The notes beneath the pieces are model-generated. The model did no database searches. It was not told the DNA's origin and saw nothing but the letters and a program-made list of their open reading frames with translations. The translations under genes and the position numbers were made by a program. A stretch of 64,000 nt of DNA from Theobroma cacao. Its lineage: Eukaryota; Streptophyta; Magnoliopsida; Malvales; Malvaceae. Location: contig NC_030852.1 in assembly GCF_000208745.1 (NCBI RefSeq), forward strand, positions 17,592,958-17,656,957. Direction: 5' to 3'. Of the stretch, positions 11,943 through 24,800 are shown piece by piece; the stretch's first letter is position 1; each line of letters opens with the position of its first letter.

Positions 11943-14900
11943 GAGGCACCTGAGGACAAACTCCAATGATTCGCCGAATATTTGACATGCCAACAGAGCT
12001 TCGAATGGAATAACCATAGATCAGAGCTGTTTACAATGCATTTTATGACATTGTTTACATCCCTTGACAATACACTCCAAGAAATTGTATGATCGAGAGG
12101 AAAGAGTGGAGGAACAAGGCATCTTACCATCTCCGCTAGTCACTGGTGTTATGCCGGTCAAACAATTGATTGCTGTGGTTTTTCCAGCACCATTGGGTCC
12201 AAGAAGACAAAATAACTGATTCTTTGCAAAGTTCACCCATAAGCCCTGAAGACAAGTTTACAAGTAAGCAGCGGATTTTATGTAAATATCCACTTATAGG
12301 CATAAATCTATATGCATATCCACATTCGTTTTCCATCTCTTGCCTTACTGCTGATACTCAGTAACTGTAGCTATACTGGGAAAAGGAGAACCTGCTGAAA
12401 ATATTAAAGAGAAAAAAAAAGTTTGGGAAGAACATCCCTTAGGAGCCACAGTGATGTGCTGCATGACTTCTGACTCAAGCAATTCTCAACAAGGGCCCTA
12501 GCAGCCTAAATCCGAACAAATTAAATAACTCTTACCATCCTACAACAGAGATGACCCAACATCATGCTACTGGGCCAAGAAAGCCCCTTTGAAAAGTATG
12601 TTAGGAAAAATAGTGCATTGAAAGAGCAAGATCTTTTAGGTTCTGGCACTAATATTTGAACAACATGGGCCGAAGAAAGAAAACCTTCTTAGTCTGTGCA
12701 GAATACTAAGGCTGAAAAGGGGATTGCTTACCTTAACAGCATGGTATGGTGAAGTCTTCTTGCATTTACAGCACCAACCGATCTTCCTAGATCCAGGATA
12801 TGTCTTTGCAAGACCGCGTATCTGCACTGCAACATTTAGATCAACTGCACCTTCCCCTGTTTGTGTTTTAACAAGGTTTTCCTCTTCAAGGACATCTTCA
12901 TCATCAGGAGTAATATGCTCCACTGGTGGAGCTGAACCTATACAACTACAAATGCCACCCTCTATGAAGAGAAAGCAATAAAACTTTAAGTTAGGTACAT
13001 TAGTTCAATAGGAAAAATTATCGACTATAGGTCAAATTTAGAATCCAAATACCTCTTTCCTTTCCACCTTTCCCTGTCCAATATCCAGGCCTCAAAAAGT
13101 AAAATATTGATTTTCTCACACCAGATGCGTTTGGAATTATATTATCAAAGTAGATAGCCAAAACAACCCACACTAAAAATGTAGCCACCAACCATATGTA
13201 GATGTCATTCTGTCAAGAACATGAAAAGTAGATGGAATAAATGACAATGATTCAACTATCCAAAAACTTTTGTGAAAAATTTCAGCCTGAAGAAGGATGG
13301 AAACTGAAAAGGGGAACAAAGAAGACAAAAAGGAAAGAGGAAGTGACTGGTCTATGGAAGATGTAATGTGAAACATTGTCAGCAGTAAACTTTCAATTTT
13401 GCACTGTGGACATACAATTGTTATCACACACTGCTCATCATTTGGTGCACATTTTGTTCGTCTACTCCAGCTAACTCCAATGTCTTCAGGAGTGGAAGTA
13501 GCATCAGATAGAAGCTTTAGAGCTTGAGCAAGAAGATTAGGCGGGAACAACGACCAGACATTTTGAAGACCTTGACTGAAGCTTTTATCGTATGGGAATC
13601 CATTTGAAGTAATAATCTGCAATAAGAAATGAAGATCAATATATATAATTGAACTTATAATTCCAATTCTAGAAGTTTAGAGTAGGAACGTTGCCTGAGT
13701 AAAAAAGCCAACAATAAAAATGGAGAAACCGATTGTCGTGGCGGAAGATGACTTGCTAATGAAGGGTGACAGCAAGAACGCAAAACCAACCTGCCATCAA
13801 GCATCAGAAATGACAAATTAAGAGTTAATATGTTAAAACTTCATTTACTCAACTACGACTAGAAAACAAGCATAGATAAGTGTAAACAAGAACAACGTTC
13901 AGTAAAGATCAAGGTACATGTTTTTACCATGTTGAGTTGGAAAAGGAAGAAAACAAGGAAGATAACGGCAAAATTGTTGTTCAAGAAAAAATCAAACTGA
14001 AATATCATTCCGAAGAGAATTATGAAGAGTGATGAAAGAAGGGTCATGATTCCCTCCCATGTGAGCCATGATAACCAATAGGCAGAATCAAGAAGACACA
14101 TCATAGTCATAGCCTGTTGGGAAGAAACAGAAAGTAAAAAAAGAGAATCATTCATTTATCTGGTAAGAAAACCGCAATGCTAATCTCAATTTAAAAAGTA
14201 GTAATTCAAGACCTGTCGAAGCTTGAGCTCTTTCTCTGAGACCAAAGAACCAATCTGAAAAACGAAACTAAACATTGCAATCGCAAGGAAAAAAGTTGGT
14301 CCAACAAGAGCCAAAGCAGCAAGTGTTTCCATTGCTGGGTGGGGAAATTCCTTGAGTTCAACAATCCACCTAAAGTTTGGATCTGTACAAGCATTCAGAA
14401 AAAATGAAAATACCAAGAACATTATTATATTAAAAAGAAAAACAAATCACCTTACGCAAATTAAAATCTTTTAAAAAGAGCACTTAGTACCTCCAATTAA
14501 TGACCTCGCGATTTCACGCTCTGCAGCAACCTGAAGTGGAACTTGAAATTTTAGTGTGGGATCTTCAAATTGCCCACGTTTTGCAAGTGGAGTAGAATTA
14601 GTCTGTAAGCCATAGCTTATAACACTTGCATTGACTTGTGTAAAATGCAAAGCTCCAGGGACATGCATTCGATTATTGAAAAGCCAATCATCAACTTCAC
14701 CCCTTGTCCTAAACCATTTAACCTGCAAAAAAGAGTCCACAATCCTAATTAAATTCCCTACTTGATAAATCACCAATTAAGATAAGAAGTAAACGTAAAT
14801 TTATTTGTTTAGTTACCATACACTTCATTTTTGGACTGCCAAAAGCATTTCCTTTCCGTTCAAATTGTAATCTTTACATAATTCTTATTCATTGAAAGCA

Positions 14901-15287
14901 TATAGAATCATGCTATACCTTACTTTCGGGAATGGGTCTGCCGGGGTTATTCTCTCTAATGGCTCTAACAATCCTGTCAAAAGTCTGGCTCTCATTCCCG
15001 CTCCAGACAAAGTCGAAGCAAGGTAGCTTGACAAAGAACTTGTCCTCGCAGGGAGGGATCGCCGGAGCCACCAAGGGCTTGGGGTCTCGAAGCACCTCGT
15101 ACGCCGTGGAGTTGGAGTTTCGAGCATCGGTGGATTTCTGGATACAGAAGATGAGGAAAATGAAGAAGAGCGAAGAGAAGAGCTGGAGAAACGTCGCTCT
15201 CTTGTTCCTCCATGAGAGTAACAGATTCTTCTTTAACAAAGCTTTGAATTGCTGGTAAAGCAGAGCAAATCCTCTCTGCAAATTCAT
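10076..15287 (-). CDS. ABCA2: ABC transporter A family member 2 (half-size ABCA)
   Basis: Sixteen exons (minus) join in phase to 965 codons: 15287-14919, 14722-14491, 14382-14213, 14113-13928, 13790-13695, 13616-13416, 13209-13053, 12961-12732, 12245-12128, 12026-11950, 11763-11674, 11459-11316, 11177-10869, 10787-10707, 10607-10431, 10336-10076. The start gives MNLQRGF, like plant ABCA2. One amino-terminal membrane helix is followed by a luminal loop, a membrane bundle (about 225-440) and a single nucleotide-binding domain. That domain has Walker [10 protein letters not shown] (563-571), signature YSGGM (664-668), Walker B LVILDEP (684-690) and the switch His in TTHSMEEAD (720). Known plant ABCA2 is also a half-transporter of similar length, so it would need to dimerise. 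The substrate is unproven, with lipids likely. Exon 5 appears to end at a GC donor. All other junctions are GT-AG. The gene looks intact. Confidence 0.92.
11906..11939. repeat. GA/CT dinucleotide microsatellite in ABCA2 intron 10
   Basis: About 17 GA units on the plus strand, read as CT units in the ABCA2 transcript. The array begins only about 10 bases after the 5' splice site of exon 10 (exon end 11950). Confidence 0.9.
13693..13694 (-). other. Non-canonical GC 5' splice site, ABCA2 intron 5
   Basis: The transcript reads ACTCAG then GCAACG at the end of exon 5, and the next exon begins after TTGCAG at 13617. Keeping the frame (FFTQ to IITSNGFP) requires the cut after CAG, so the intron starts with GC. 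A GT six bases further on would put the next exon out of frame. Confidence 0.7.
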
Positions 15288-17160
15288 GGCCTTTTTCCTC
15301 TGAAAACAAATTTAATTTTAATATTTTTTGGTTTTTGATTTGATTTTTATGTGATCTTGTTAGACTTGTTGGATTTATAAAACGGCTGAGAAAAGCGCGG
15401 TTTTTGGGAAGTTATGTAGTAGAGTAAAGGGAGGATAAATGGCCTTAGAGTTTAAGATATTATCGGTTTTGCCACCGGTCGGAATTTCTAGGAATTTTTC
15501 TCTTTTTTTAAAATTTTTTTTATTTCAAGGAATCTTCTTCGAAGCTTGCATAGGAGAAATCTCTGTGCTTGGTAAATTAGATATCCTTCTGCCCACTTAA
15601 TTAATGGGCTAAGTTGCTTGATAACTGGAATTTAAACGATAGTCTAAATTAAGCAAATAAATTAATTAATCTCCAATAAAATATTATACAGTTGTTGCAA
15701 AAAATTGAATACGCATTTTCTCACAAAGCATATTCCAATAATTAACGTTATTAACATACTAAAATTGCACGAATATTGCTTCCGCCTTATAGAAAATGGG
15801 ATTATTCTGCGCTTCGGACAGTGGGAACAGAACCATCTCTTTTCAAACGACATCGCTTTCAACGCGAAAAGGGTAGTCTGGTCAAAGATAATTTGATTCA
15901 AAGAGGGCAGTTTGGTCATATCGAAGAAACGGAGAATAGTAGACTTGTGGTAGGGGAAAATTGCTTTAACAAAAAAATGGGGACCATGGTCGAATTATCA
16001 TTATTTTTTATATTTTTTAAAAGAGTTATAATTACTTGTGCTATTAGCCAACCGTTTGCCCAAAATTTAATTTTATTTGTCCTAAGCGTTTTGTCCAAAC
16101 AAAAACAAAACAACGCAACGGTTGGCAAATTGGACTGTTGAAATTGGAGGAGAAGCACGCCGGCGAATGCCTGCATCAAATCAATGACTTCATCAAACAA
16201 AGCCACACCGTACACAGACAAATAAAAGGGTTCACACTTCAAAGGTTTGTTTCAATGCCGGCGAAAGGCATTGAAATTTAAGTGCGTCGTATTTGATGGA
16301 CTAAATATCCTAAAACTTTTATTTTCTTAAGTTGATTAATAAAATTCAAAATTAAAACTTACGAATGTTTGAAAATGATTTTTCAGATAGGATTGTTCAT
16401 ATTGTTATTAGTTAAGAATTTGAGCATTTAATTAACTTTAACTACCCACTTTGATTATTATTATTATTATTATTAAATTTGGACCTAACTTACATGAAGT
16501 TGCTTAGGTTCTTTACTTACGGTTTGGTCAAAAACTTTTGACATAGCTTTAGTCATCACGCGTTACCCCATCAAAAAGTTAACTACACTCTTCTGTAAAA
16601 AAAAATTTTAATTTAGAAAAAAATTTAATTTTTTTATTATAATTAATAATAGATTAATTATTATTATTTAAAATATTTATTAATATTTTATATTTTGTGA
16701 TATTAATGTATCATATTGATATATTATAATAAATGATATAATATATTGATATAATATAATAATATTATTAAAATAATATTTTCACCATTCACATTTGAAT
16801 ATAAAATTATAAGTGATATTTTAATTAATGATCATTAATAATTATTAATTATAAAAATTTATTTAACTTAAAATAAAAAAATTATTAATTTAAATTGTCT
16901 TAAATAATTCAAAATCTTTTTAAAATATTATAACCTTATTGCAGCGCTTAAAGATAAATATACGTATTTTGTTATATCAAATATAAACACACGTATTTTG
17001 ACTATTTCTGTGAGAATCTACTCCATCGTTTCACAACTGGAATTCCCGCCATTTTGTTTTATGGTCTTCGACTCTTTTGGGCAACGGCTAGTCATCAACC
17101 AACTCCCTATAAACTCCTACTAAAACCCACCTCACTTCTCCTCTTAAAAAAAAAGCCCGA
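15288..17160. promoter_or_regulatory. Divergent intergenic region between ABCA2 and the PPR gene
   Basis: This 1.9-kb region separates two divergent start codons and must hold both promoters and 5' UTRs. It contains a TTA microsatellite near 16456-16476 and a very AT-rich block at 16590-16960. I cannot place either transcription start with confidence. The open frames seen at 15662-16242 overlap on both strands and look like chance. Confidence 0.45.
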
Positions 17161-19017
17161 ATGAATCCAAATTTGCTTGCTTTACTTCACTCTTCCGACC
17201 AACTTAACCAATTCAAGCAAATCCACTCTCAAATCATCGTAAATTGCGCCGCTCTAACTCGCATTCTCGTCAAAAAACTCATTGATTCGTCTTTTCTTGG
17301 CTACGCTCGTGAAGTGTTCAATAGAATTCCTCTGCCAGATCAAGCTCTTTATATCTCTTTCATTTCAAGTTACACCAAACTTTCTTTTAATAAAGAAGCT
17401 ATAAAACTATTTGCTTCGATGCATAGCAGTCGTACCCAGATGAGTAGTCGTGCTGTTTTGGCTGTTATTAAGTCGTGTTCGGGGTTTTCAGGTGTTTCTG
17501 TGGGGAAACAGGTTCATGGTTTAGTGGTAAATTATGGGTTTGATTTAGATGTTTATGTTCAGAGTGCTTTGATGGATTTTTATGCAAAGAAAGGTGATTT
17601 CTTTTCGGCAAGGAAAATTTTTGATGGGATTTTGGTTAAGGATCCTGTTTTTTATAATTGTTTGATCTCTGGGTATTCTAAGGTTGGTGATGTAATGGCA
17701 GCGGAGTGTTTGTTTGATGAGATGAAAGAGAAAACTGTTGCATCTTGGAATTCCATGATTTCGTGTTATGTGAACAATGGTTATCATGACAAAGCTTTGG
17801 AAATTTTTGAAAGAATGCAAGCTAACAACATCCCTCCCAGTCAAATTACTTGGGTGACTTTACTTTCTCTGACTGCTAAGCTCAGAGATTTGAAACTGGG
17901 GTTGAAAGTTAAGAAGCTTATTGCTGATAGCAACATTTGTGTAAATACTATAGTTTTAACTGCAATAGTGAACATGTTTGTGAAATGTGGGGCTATTGAT
18001 GAAGCCCGTGAAGAATTTGATCGGATGCGTACAAGAGATACTCTTGCTTGGAGTGCCATGATTTCTGGTTATGCACAAAATAGGAGAGCAACAGAGGCTC
18101 TAGAGCTTTTCGAGTGCATGAAAAAGGAGCAGATTAGACCGAATGATGTTGCACTAGTTAGTGTTCTATCAGCTTGTTCTCAGCTGGGTTCTGTAGAAGC
18201 TGGTGAGTGCCTTGCAGCCTACATAGAAACTCAAGATCTGGCCTCAAATGTCTATGTGGCCTCAGCATTATTGGATATGTATTCCAAGTTTGGAAACATA
18301 GCTAAAGCTCGTCAAGTATTTGATAAGATGCCTGAGAGAGACATTGTTAGTTGGAATTCAATGATTGTTGGTCTAGCAGTTAATGGTTTTGCGGAGGATG
18401 CAATATTGCTTTATGAGAAAATGAAAGAAAGTGAAGTAAAACCAGACAGTATAACATTTGTTGGGTTATTAACAGCCTGCAGTCGAACAGGCCTTGTTGA
18501 ATTGGGTCTTGAGTTTTTTAGAAGCATGGAATTACATTATAGCATTGAACCAAAGATAGAGCATTATGCTTGCATTGTAGACCTCTTCTGTAGAACTGGA
18601 AGATTAAATGAAGCTTATGAGTTGGTATGTAGAATGGAAATGGAGCCCAATGTGGTGATATGGGGTACGTTGTTAAGTGCTTCCAGAACCCACTTGAATG
18701 TTGAGCTTGCTGAGCTCTGTGTTGAGAAGTTGCTAAAGCTCGAGCCTGAGAATTCTGGGCACTATGTTCTCCTTTCTAATATATATGCCAGTTTGGGCAG
18801 ATGGCAAGCAGCATTGGAAGTGCGGAACTTGATGAAGAATAAGAGAGTGCAGAAAGTGGCTGCTTATAGTTGGATAGAACTGGATAACACAGTACATAAA
18901 TTTTTAGTTGGTGACACATTTCATCCTAGATCTAGTGAGGTCTGCTGCATTGTTGATGGATTGGCAGTGCAGTCAATATATGCACATTCTGATGTAGATT
19001 TTATCTTAGACATCTAG
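17161..19017 (+). CDS. Pentatricopeptide repeat protein, PLS class, E/E+ type
   Basis: A single uninterrupted frame of 618 residues, as usual for plant PPR genes. Tandem PPR units of about 31-36 residues run from near residue 30 to 495, with the typical WNSMISCYVNNG (Trp196), WSAMISGYAQNR (Trp297) and WNSMIVGLAVNG (Trp398) motifs. An E domain begins at WGTLLSAS (501) and includes LEPENSGHYVLLSNIYA. An E+-like piece follows, with YSWIELDNTVHKFLVGDTFHP (from about 570). There is no DYW deaminase domain. PLS-class proteins bind organelle RNA and those with E/E+ domains usually guide C-to-U editing, with a separate DYW partner. I infer this role here. No clear targeting peptide can be read by eye. 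The exact orthologue is not recognised. It lies inside an otherwise conserved ABCA gene neighbourhood. Confidence 0.93.
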   Translation: MNPNLLALLHSSDQLNQFKQIHSQIIVNCAALTRILVKKLIDSSFLGYAREVFNRIPLPDQALYISFISSYTKLSFNKEAIKLFASMHSSRTQMSSRAVLAVIKSCSGFSGVSVGKQVHGLVVNYGFDLDVYVQSALMDFYAKKGDFFSARKIFDGILVKDPVFYNCLISGYSKVGDVMAAECLFDEMKEKTVASWNSMISCYVNNGYHDKALEIFERMQANNIPPSQITWVTLLSLTAKLRDLKLGLKVKKLIADSNICVNTIVLTAIVNMFVKCGAIDEAREEFDRMRTRDTLAWSAMISGYAQNRRATEALELFECMKKEQIRPNDVALVSVLSACSQLGSVEAGECLAAYIETQDLASNVYVASALLDMYSKFGNIAKARQVFDKMPERDIVSWNSMIVGLAVNGFAEDAILLYEKMKESEVKPDSITFVGLLTACSRTGLVELGLEFFRSMELHYSIEPKIEHYACIVDLFCRTGRLNEAYELVCRMEMEPNVVIWGTLLSASRTHLNVELAELCVEKLLKLEPENSGHYVLLSNIYASLGRWQAALEVRNLMKNKRVQKVAAYSWIELDNTVHKFLVGDTFHPRSSEVCCIVDGLAVQSIYAHSDVDFILDI

Positions 19018-21880
19018 TGATTCTCTTCCTAATCAGATGATGCCTGCTAGTGAAACAGTTGTAGTTGTTGCGGGTTGCACTTCATCAAATTTTAGGACAA
19101 TCTCTGATTTGGTTGTCCCTCCTAAAAAACAAAAAGAATGAAAGGGAATTGAAAGAGGTTCTTGATTGGTTGACCATCTTTATGCACAAATTGAAATAAA
19201 AGATAATGCCAGCACAGACAAAAGTGTGTGAGGGGCTTCTTGACCTGGCAACAAGAAGAGGTGTCTGCTTTTGGTAAGTCCTGATTAGGACACCTGAGAT
19301 GCAATAGACATCTTTTAATATTTATATTGATATCCAACTTTCTAGAAGCAGTGTCATTAACTTGAGGATTAGGAGTTCTTTACCATGTTAAGCAGAACTA
19401 ATTCTTGGGATGATTCAGTTGATGACTATAAGTGATACTGCTTTGGTTGAAAATTTCCCCATCCTAGAGGAGTTGGATAAATGCAGCTTGTAATAATACA
19501 AGTGATTATTATTTTGTGTTGTTGAAGGAGTTCAAGTTTTCTCTCAGATTATTTTTGTACAAGCATCAGTGCAAGTGGTGGTAGGAGTATTTGAACTAGT
19601 GGCAAGTCCTATGAAAGGCAGAAGCTTCACTACCAAGCTGGAGGTGCCCCTTCTTTTTCACTCTGATAGATTTCTCAAGAATTTTACAGAATGCTTGCTA
19701 ATGCTGCAATAGTTGAAGGCCCCTTTTTGCTGTTGACAAATCCCCTGGCCCCATTCCCCCTTCTCTTTAATACAATCACTTTATTTAACCATAATATAAT
19801 AGTGGCTAAACTATTTTGGGTTTGGATCACCTATTATTATAGTAATTATTAGTACCATCAATATTATCTTATTGTTCTTCTTTTGGGTATAATGTGCTCA
19901 CAACATCCACAGGGATCAGGGACCATGAAGAGGCAAGAAGAAAGAATGTCGGCAGAAAAGTACTTGGCTTCTTCTATTGAGAGATTTCTGGGTGTTCTCC
20001 TTTTTTGAAATTCTGTTTCCTTAAGACTTGATAGTTATCCTTTTTTAAAACTTTGGTACTAATCATGTTTGTATTTTGGGATAATACTTTTCTTTTTCAC
20101 ATGATGTTGGAGATTTTGACTTACTGGCTTTTCCACCAGTAAAAGTAATTTCCTTTGTCATTAAACAGTTGAGATTATTTTAAATGAAAGTTTCTGCTTG
20201 AAATTCGTTTATTACAATTTCCTATTAAGACAGTGTGCTGATGTATTTCTGAAGTCAATCTCCTTGAGTATTAATATAATTCATCAGAAAAAATGCATCC
20301 TAAAATCCGGTCTTTCACCATAGAATGAACTTACTGAGGCCTAAAGCAGTGAATTAATGTGCTATACAATGAATATCCTTTGGAATCATCCCTGTATCAG
20401 TTTTGCTCTATGTGCTGCTATCTCTGCTTCTGTAAATGCTTAAGTTTTCTATGTTTTTCTTTCATGTTTAGGTGCATGTTTTGAGACCTGGGATTGAAGT
20501 GACTTTGATACTATCTTTGATTTTCCTATTATGAACTCACATCCTTGTTTCAGCTGCAGATCCGTAATACATACGAATTTTTCGCGTGCTATATGTGAGA
20601 ACGAAGTGTAATTGTAGCATTTGGATTGCAAAAATGCTTAGACTCCAACTCTGGTTTTGGACCATGTTTTTGTATGGTGTAGATGATGTTTCACATACAT
20701 TTCAGGTATGCATAAAAGAACATGTAAAAGTAGTTGTCATTGGAACCTTTGTCATTATCTGTGCCACAAGTAAAGAATACACTTGCTTTTGAAAATGTCA
20801 AATTCAAATGAACACCTCATTACATTGTTCAAAATGCTTAGAAGTTTAAAACTGAGAGATGATGTCATGGAAAGGAAAATTTTTTATTATATATATGTTG
20901 TCGTTGCCTGCTTGTAGTTTGTAGTTTGAACTTTGACCTCTAAACCATTATCTCATTATTATACTGATAACAATGCTGTAGATACTTGCTTAGAGATGTT
21001 TGGCCTGTTTTTCAGGTTCTTTGTAAAAGTCACTTGGATTTTCCCCCGTCATTGTCTTATCCCTGAGTGCTTAGGCTTTGCATGATGAATGCCTTCCAAG
21101 AAGCTGCATTACCCCTTCAAATTTCGCACAGTTCATCGGAATTGACTTGTTTAAACGTTGCTATTGGAGGGTTTCCAACGTGTTTCTAAGTTTGAATGTG
21201 GAATTAATTTAATTTTAATTTTAATACTTGTTCAAGTTTTGACCATATGGTACTACATCAAGTTAATTATGTGGGGGTGATGGAAAACATTCATAAACTT
21301 GAAATTCATTTAACGTTGACCACTTTATGATATCGTACTAATTAAAATAATCAATGGATTAATTGTATTCTTTTTTTTTTTGGTATTATTATTTTAATCT
21401 TTACTTAATGAACAAGATATCGTGTTGGACCAATGGCTTACATTTCCAAGAAATTTAATTCAGGACCACCCCCTAATTTGATTGGACCAAGGGCATGTTG
21501 GACTTTGAACGAGCAACCTCAAGAAACAGCCAAAACACGTTAAGGGTGCAATAGTCATTTAACCACGGGTAATTTCGGCAGAAAGTTTTAAGAAATGGCG
21601 GGCAATTGTTATAATCCCGTAAAATGGGGACAATTCAGTAATTTAGTCCTAAGTCAGTGGTTCTTTGCTGAGCAGCCGGAAACGAAGGCCTATATGATGC
21701 CTTGCTGTGGCTTGAAGGCTTGAGCTCCTATTTATTCAAAGCACAGCAAAGGAGATTGTTCTCCCTTTTTGTAATAATTTTGAGACTTCTATTTCAATAA
21801 GACGAACACCAACAAAAGGAAAAAAGAGAAAAATAAAACTTCAATCTTGGCGGGAAAGCTTAACGTATTGTATTGTATCA
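19018..21880. other. Intergenic region between PPR and the second ABCA gene
   Basis: The first part must hold the PPR 3' UTR and the last few hundred bases the promoter and 5' UTR of the downstream ABCA gene. No long open frame or recognisable domain is seen in either strand. The sequence around 19018-20800 is less AT-rich than typical spacer, so a long or spliced 3' UTR or a non-coding transcript is possible, but I cannot show it. Confidence 0.4.
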
Positions 21881-24800
21881 ATGGCGGATCATCATCCGAC
21901 ACTTGGTCCATCAAGTTTCTGGGCTCAGGCCAACGCTCTTCTCAGAAAGAACTTAACTTTCCAGGTGGGTCTCACTCAAGTTTTCTCCTTTTCGATTTAT
22001 TTTTTAAAACATGTCTTGGTTTTGTTGTTGAGAAATGGAAGTTTCTTTTTCCTAATGGAACTTGGAAAATGAAAAGAAACAAATTCTGGGTCGGAGTAAA
22101 TTTAATGCCATTCTTTTTTATTTTTATTTTTTCCGGGGTGTGCTTTTTATCTCTCGTTGGGATCGCTTTTTCATTTGTTGATTATGGGATGGTTTTATTT
22201 GGTGGGGTGATTACTGATTCCTTTTTCCTAATTATTTGTCAATGTTTCTTTATGGAATCAGATCACTAATTGATTATTTATGGTCACTGCTTCATTTGCC
22301 TATGCACTTTAGAACCTTTTTGGGCTAATACTTTCTCCTCTTCCTCTTTTCGTCTTCCTGTGTGTGTGTTTTATATGAACCCTTATGAGAATCATTAATA
22401 CTGACATGCATTTACTATAAAGTTGAAAGTTTACTCTTTTAAGAGAGATGTAATTATCAAATAGGAATGAATTTCCAAAATTATACAATGGCTCTTGTTA
22501 TTTATATATTTAGATAATTATATCGTCTGTTCTATTTTGCAGAAAAGGAACATGTGGACAAATATTCGGCTGATTTCCTTCCCACTTTTTTTCTGTATAC
22601 TGTTTGTTTTGTTGCAAATATTGGTGGACAGTCAACTAAACAATGCGGATAATCGCTGTGGGTGTGCTTGTGTTGAAGCAAGTGGAAATGGTCAATGCCA
22701 GAGGAGAGAATGTGGGTTACAGTACTCAACAATGGATCAAGCATCGAGTTGTCCAATTCCTAACCCTCCAGGATGGCCTGCACTTTTACAAATTCCAGGG
22801 CCAAACTATCGTGCAGTGAGAACTGATTTATTTATATCTGCAGACCTGCCAAATGAGTCTTGCAGGAGCACGGGGTCTTGTCCTGCAACTACATTTTTCA
22901 CAGGAAATAATCAATCGCTTGGAGAAAGTATGCGTCTTGCTTCTTCTCTTTCCCTGTATTTTCAGTTTCTTCAGCTTTATACTAAACTACTACAGTGGAA
23001 GATGTAAATCAGATAAAATTCTTCTGCTGATTTTGGCAGTTTTGACGGGGAGTATGTTCTCAACTTCTTTCAATACAAATTCCTCTGATCTTTTAGGCAG
23101 TTTGGCCACCAATGTCCTGGTAAGTTTTTCTCATCTTTTTTCTTCCTGTTCCACTTTCATATAATTGCTGATTTTTCTGTTTATGATTTTGGCAAGGACT
23201 TAGAATCTGAAATCATAATCTTGCTTCTCCTCTTTTGGTTTTATAATTTGTCTGCTACTTGGCTTCCCAAAATGTTTCAGGGTACAGAAACATATCCTGA
23301 GGGTTACAATTATATTGATCCTGCTTTTGCTTCGGCTCTTCCCATTTATAACATTCAAAGCCAGTGCTCATCGAACTCAACATCTTCTGTTCTCATCAAT
23401 CAACCATCCATAACAAGGGAAATAGGTAACATGCTTTTTCTCAAGGAATCTTAACTTTCTCAAATTACATGCAGGTTGCTTTCTTGTTCTATGGATGAGA
23501 TTGCATGAATGGACTAGTTGAATTGGAATAATGAAAAATTTCAAGAATATTGGGCATGGTCATGTAGAGAATCAAAAAAACCTAATGGAAAAAATTCTGG
23601 ATGTGGGTATTTAAATGTCCCAAACTTTAAACATATATTGATTAAATGTACAGTATCTGATTCGAACCTACTGATTGAAATAGACATTATGCACATGAAG
23701 AAAGCCTAGTAGAAATTATCAATATGTAAGCTAATTACCTTCAATTACTCTCAGACATCCAATATCATCAACTTAATTGAAAGAGTTATAGGTCATTCTT
23801 ATGTTAACTTTACGATTCTTTTATTTTCATATGGCTAGTGCACTTTTCATATTCTTTTCTTAATTTTACCAACTACAAATTTGTTACAGTGGTAGGCAGG
23901 TTCTAGACTCGTATGTTTGTGTCAAACATTTTGACTCCATTGCAGAGTAATTTAAATTATGCGGTTTATGAAAAACTCATTGACAGATGCTGTAATTTAT
24001 ACTACATTGTTGCTTTGAGGTTTCGTAGGTCAAACTCTGCCAGTTTAACTTCTTTTTGCCTGATTTATTATTTTCTTATTGATAGTCAGCAAACCTCAAG
24101 TTTATCCCAAACCAGAGTTTTTTTTCCAAATCTAATGTTTTAGAATGGCTCATTTATTTTAGAGATTCAATTTTTGGAATTTATCCATAAATATTACCTT
24201 GATTTACCATAAAATCTAATCGTTGATGGCTCTTCCATGTTCTACCATAAAATATTACCTTTTATTTAAAAGTAAACTACAATGTTACTTAAAATATTAT
24301 TTCAGGAAGATTCTGAATCTTTTGCTTATCTCGTTAATTTTTCATTGACTATAGAGATAAGATGTGTACAAGGTTTATACCTATGGCGCAATAGTTCTTC
24401 TGAGGTGAATGCTGAGCTGTATAAAGGTTACCGAAAAGGGAACCTGGAAGAGAAGATAAATGAGTTTGTTGCAGGTTGGTCTAGCCAAAAATTCAAAAAT
24501 TAATTGTATCATATCATCTAATTTACATAAAAGTACATATCGTAGTGAAAAATACTGACGTTTTTATCTTTTCCACAGCATATGATTTCTTGAACTCAGA
24601 TGGCAATAATTTTAATGTGAGCGTCTGGTACAATTCTACCTATAGTAATTACTCAGCTGGCAGTCCAATGTCATTGCTGCGGATCCCCCGATCTGTAAAT
24701 CTGGTATGTATTTTGAACTTGATGAAGTTAGCTTTCCTCCCTGTCATATTACTTTGTTATTACTAAGCTTACAGTGGGGAATTAATCTTAGAATCTCATG

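Noticed and set aside
15662..16242. Overlapping open frames on both strands, up to 121 residues
   Set aside because: No domain, no splice logic and no conservation evidence; they lie in the divergent promoter region.
17545..18059. Minus-strand frames inside the PPR gene
   Set aside because: Shadows of the PPR reading frame without any domain.
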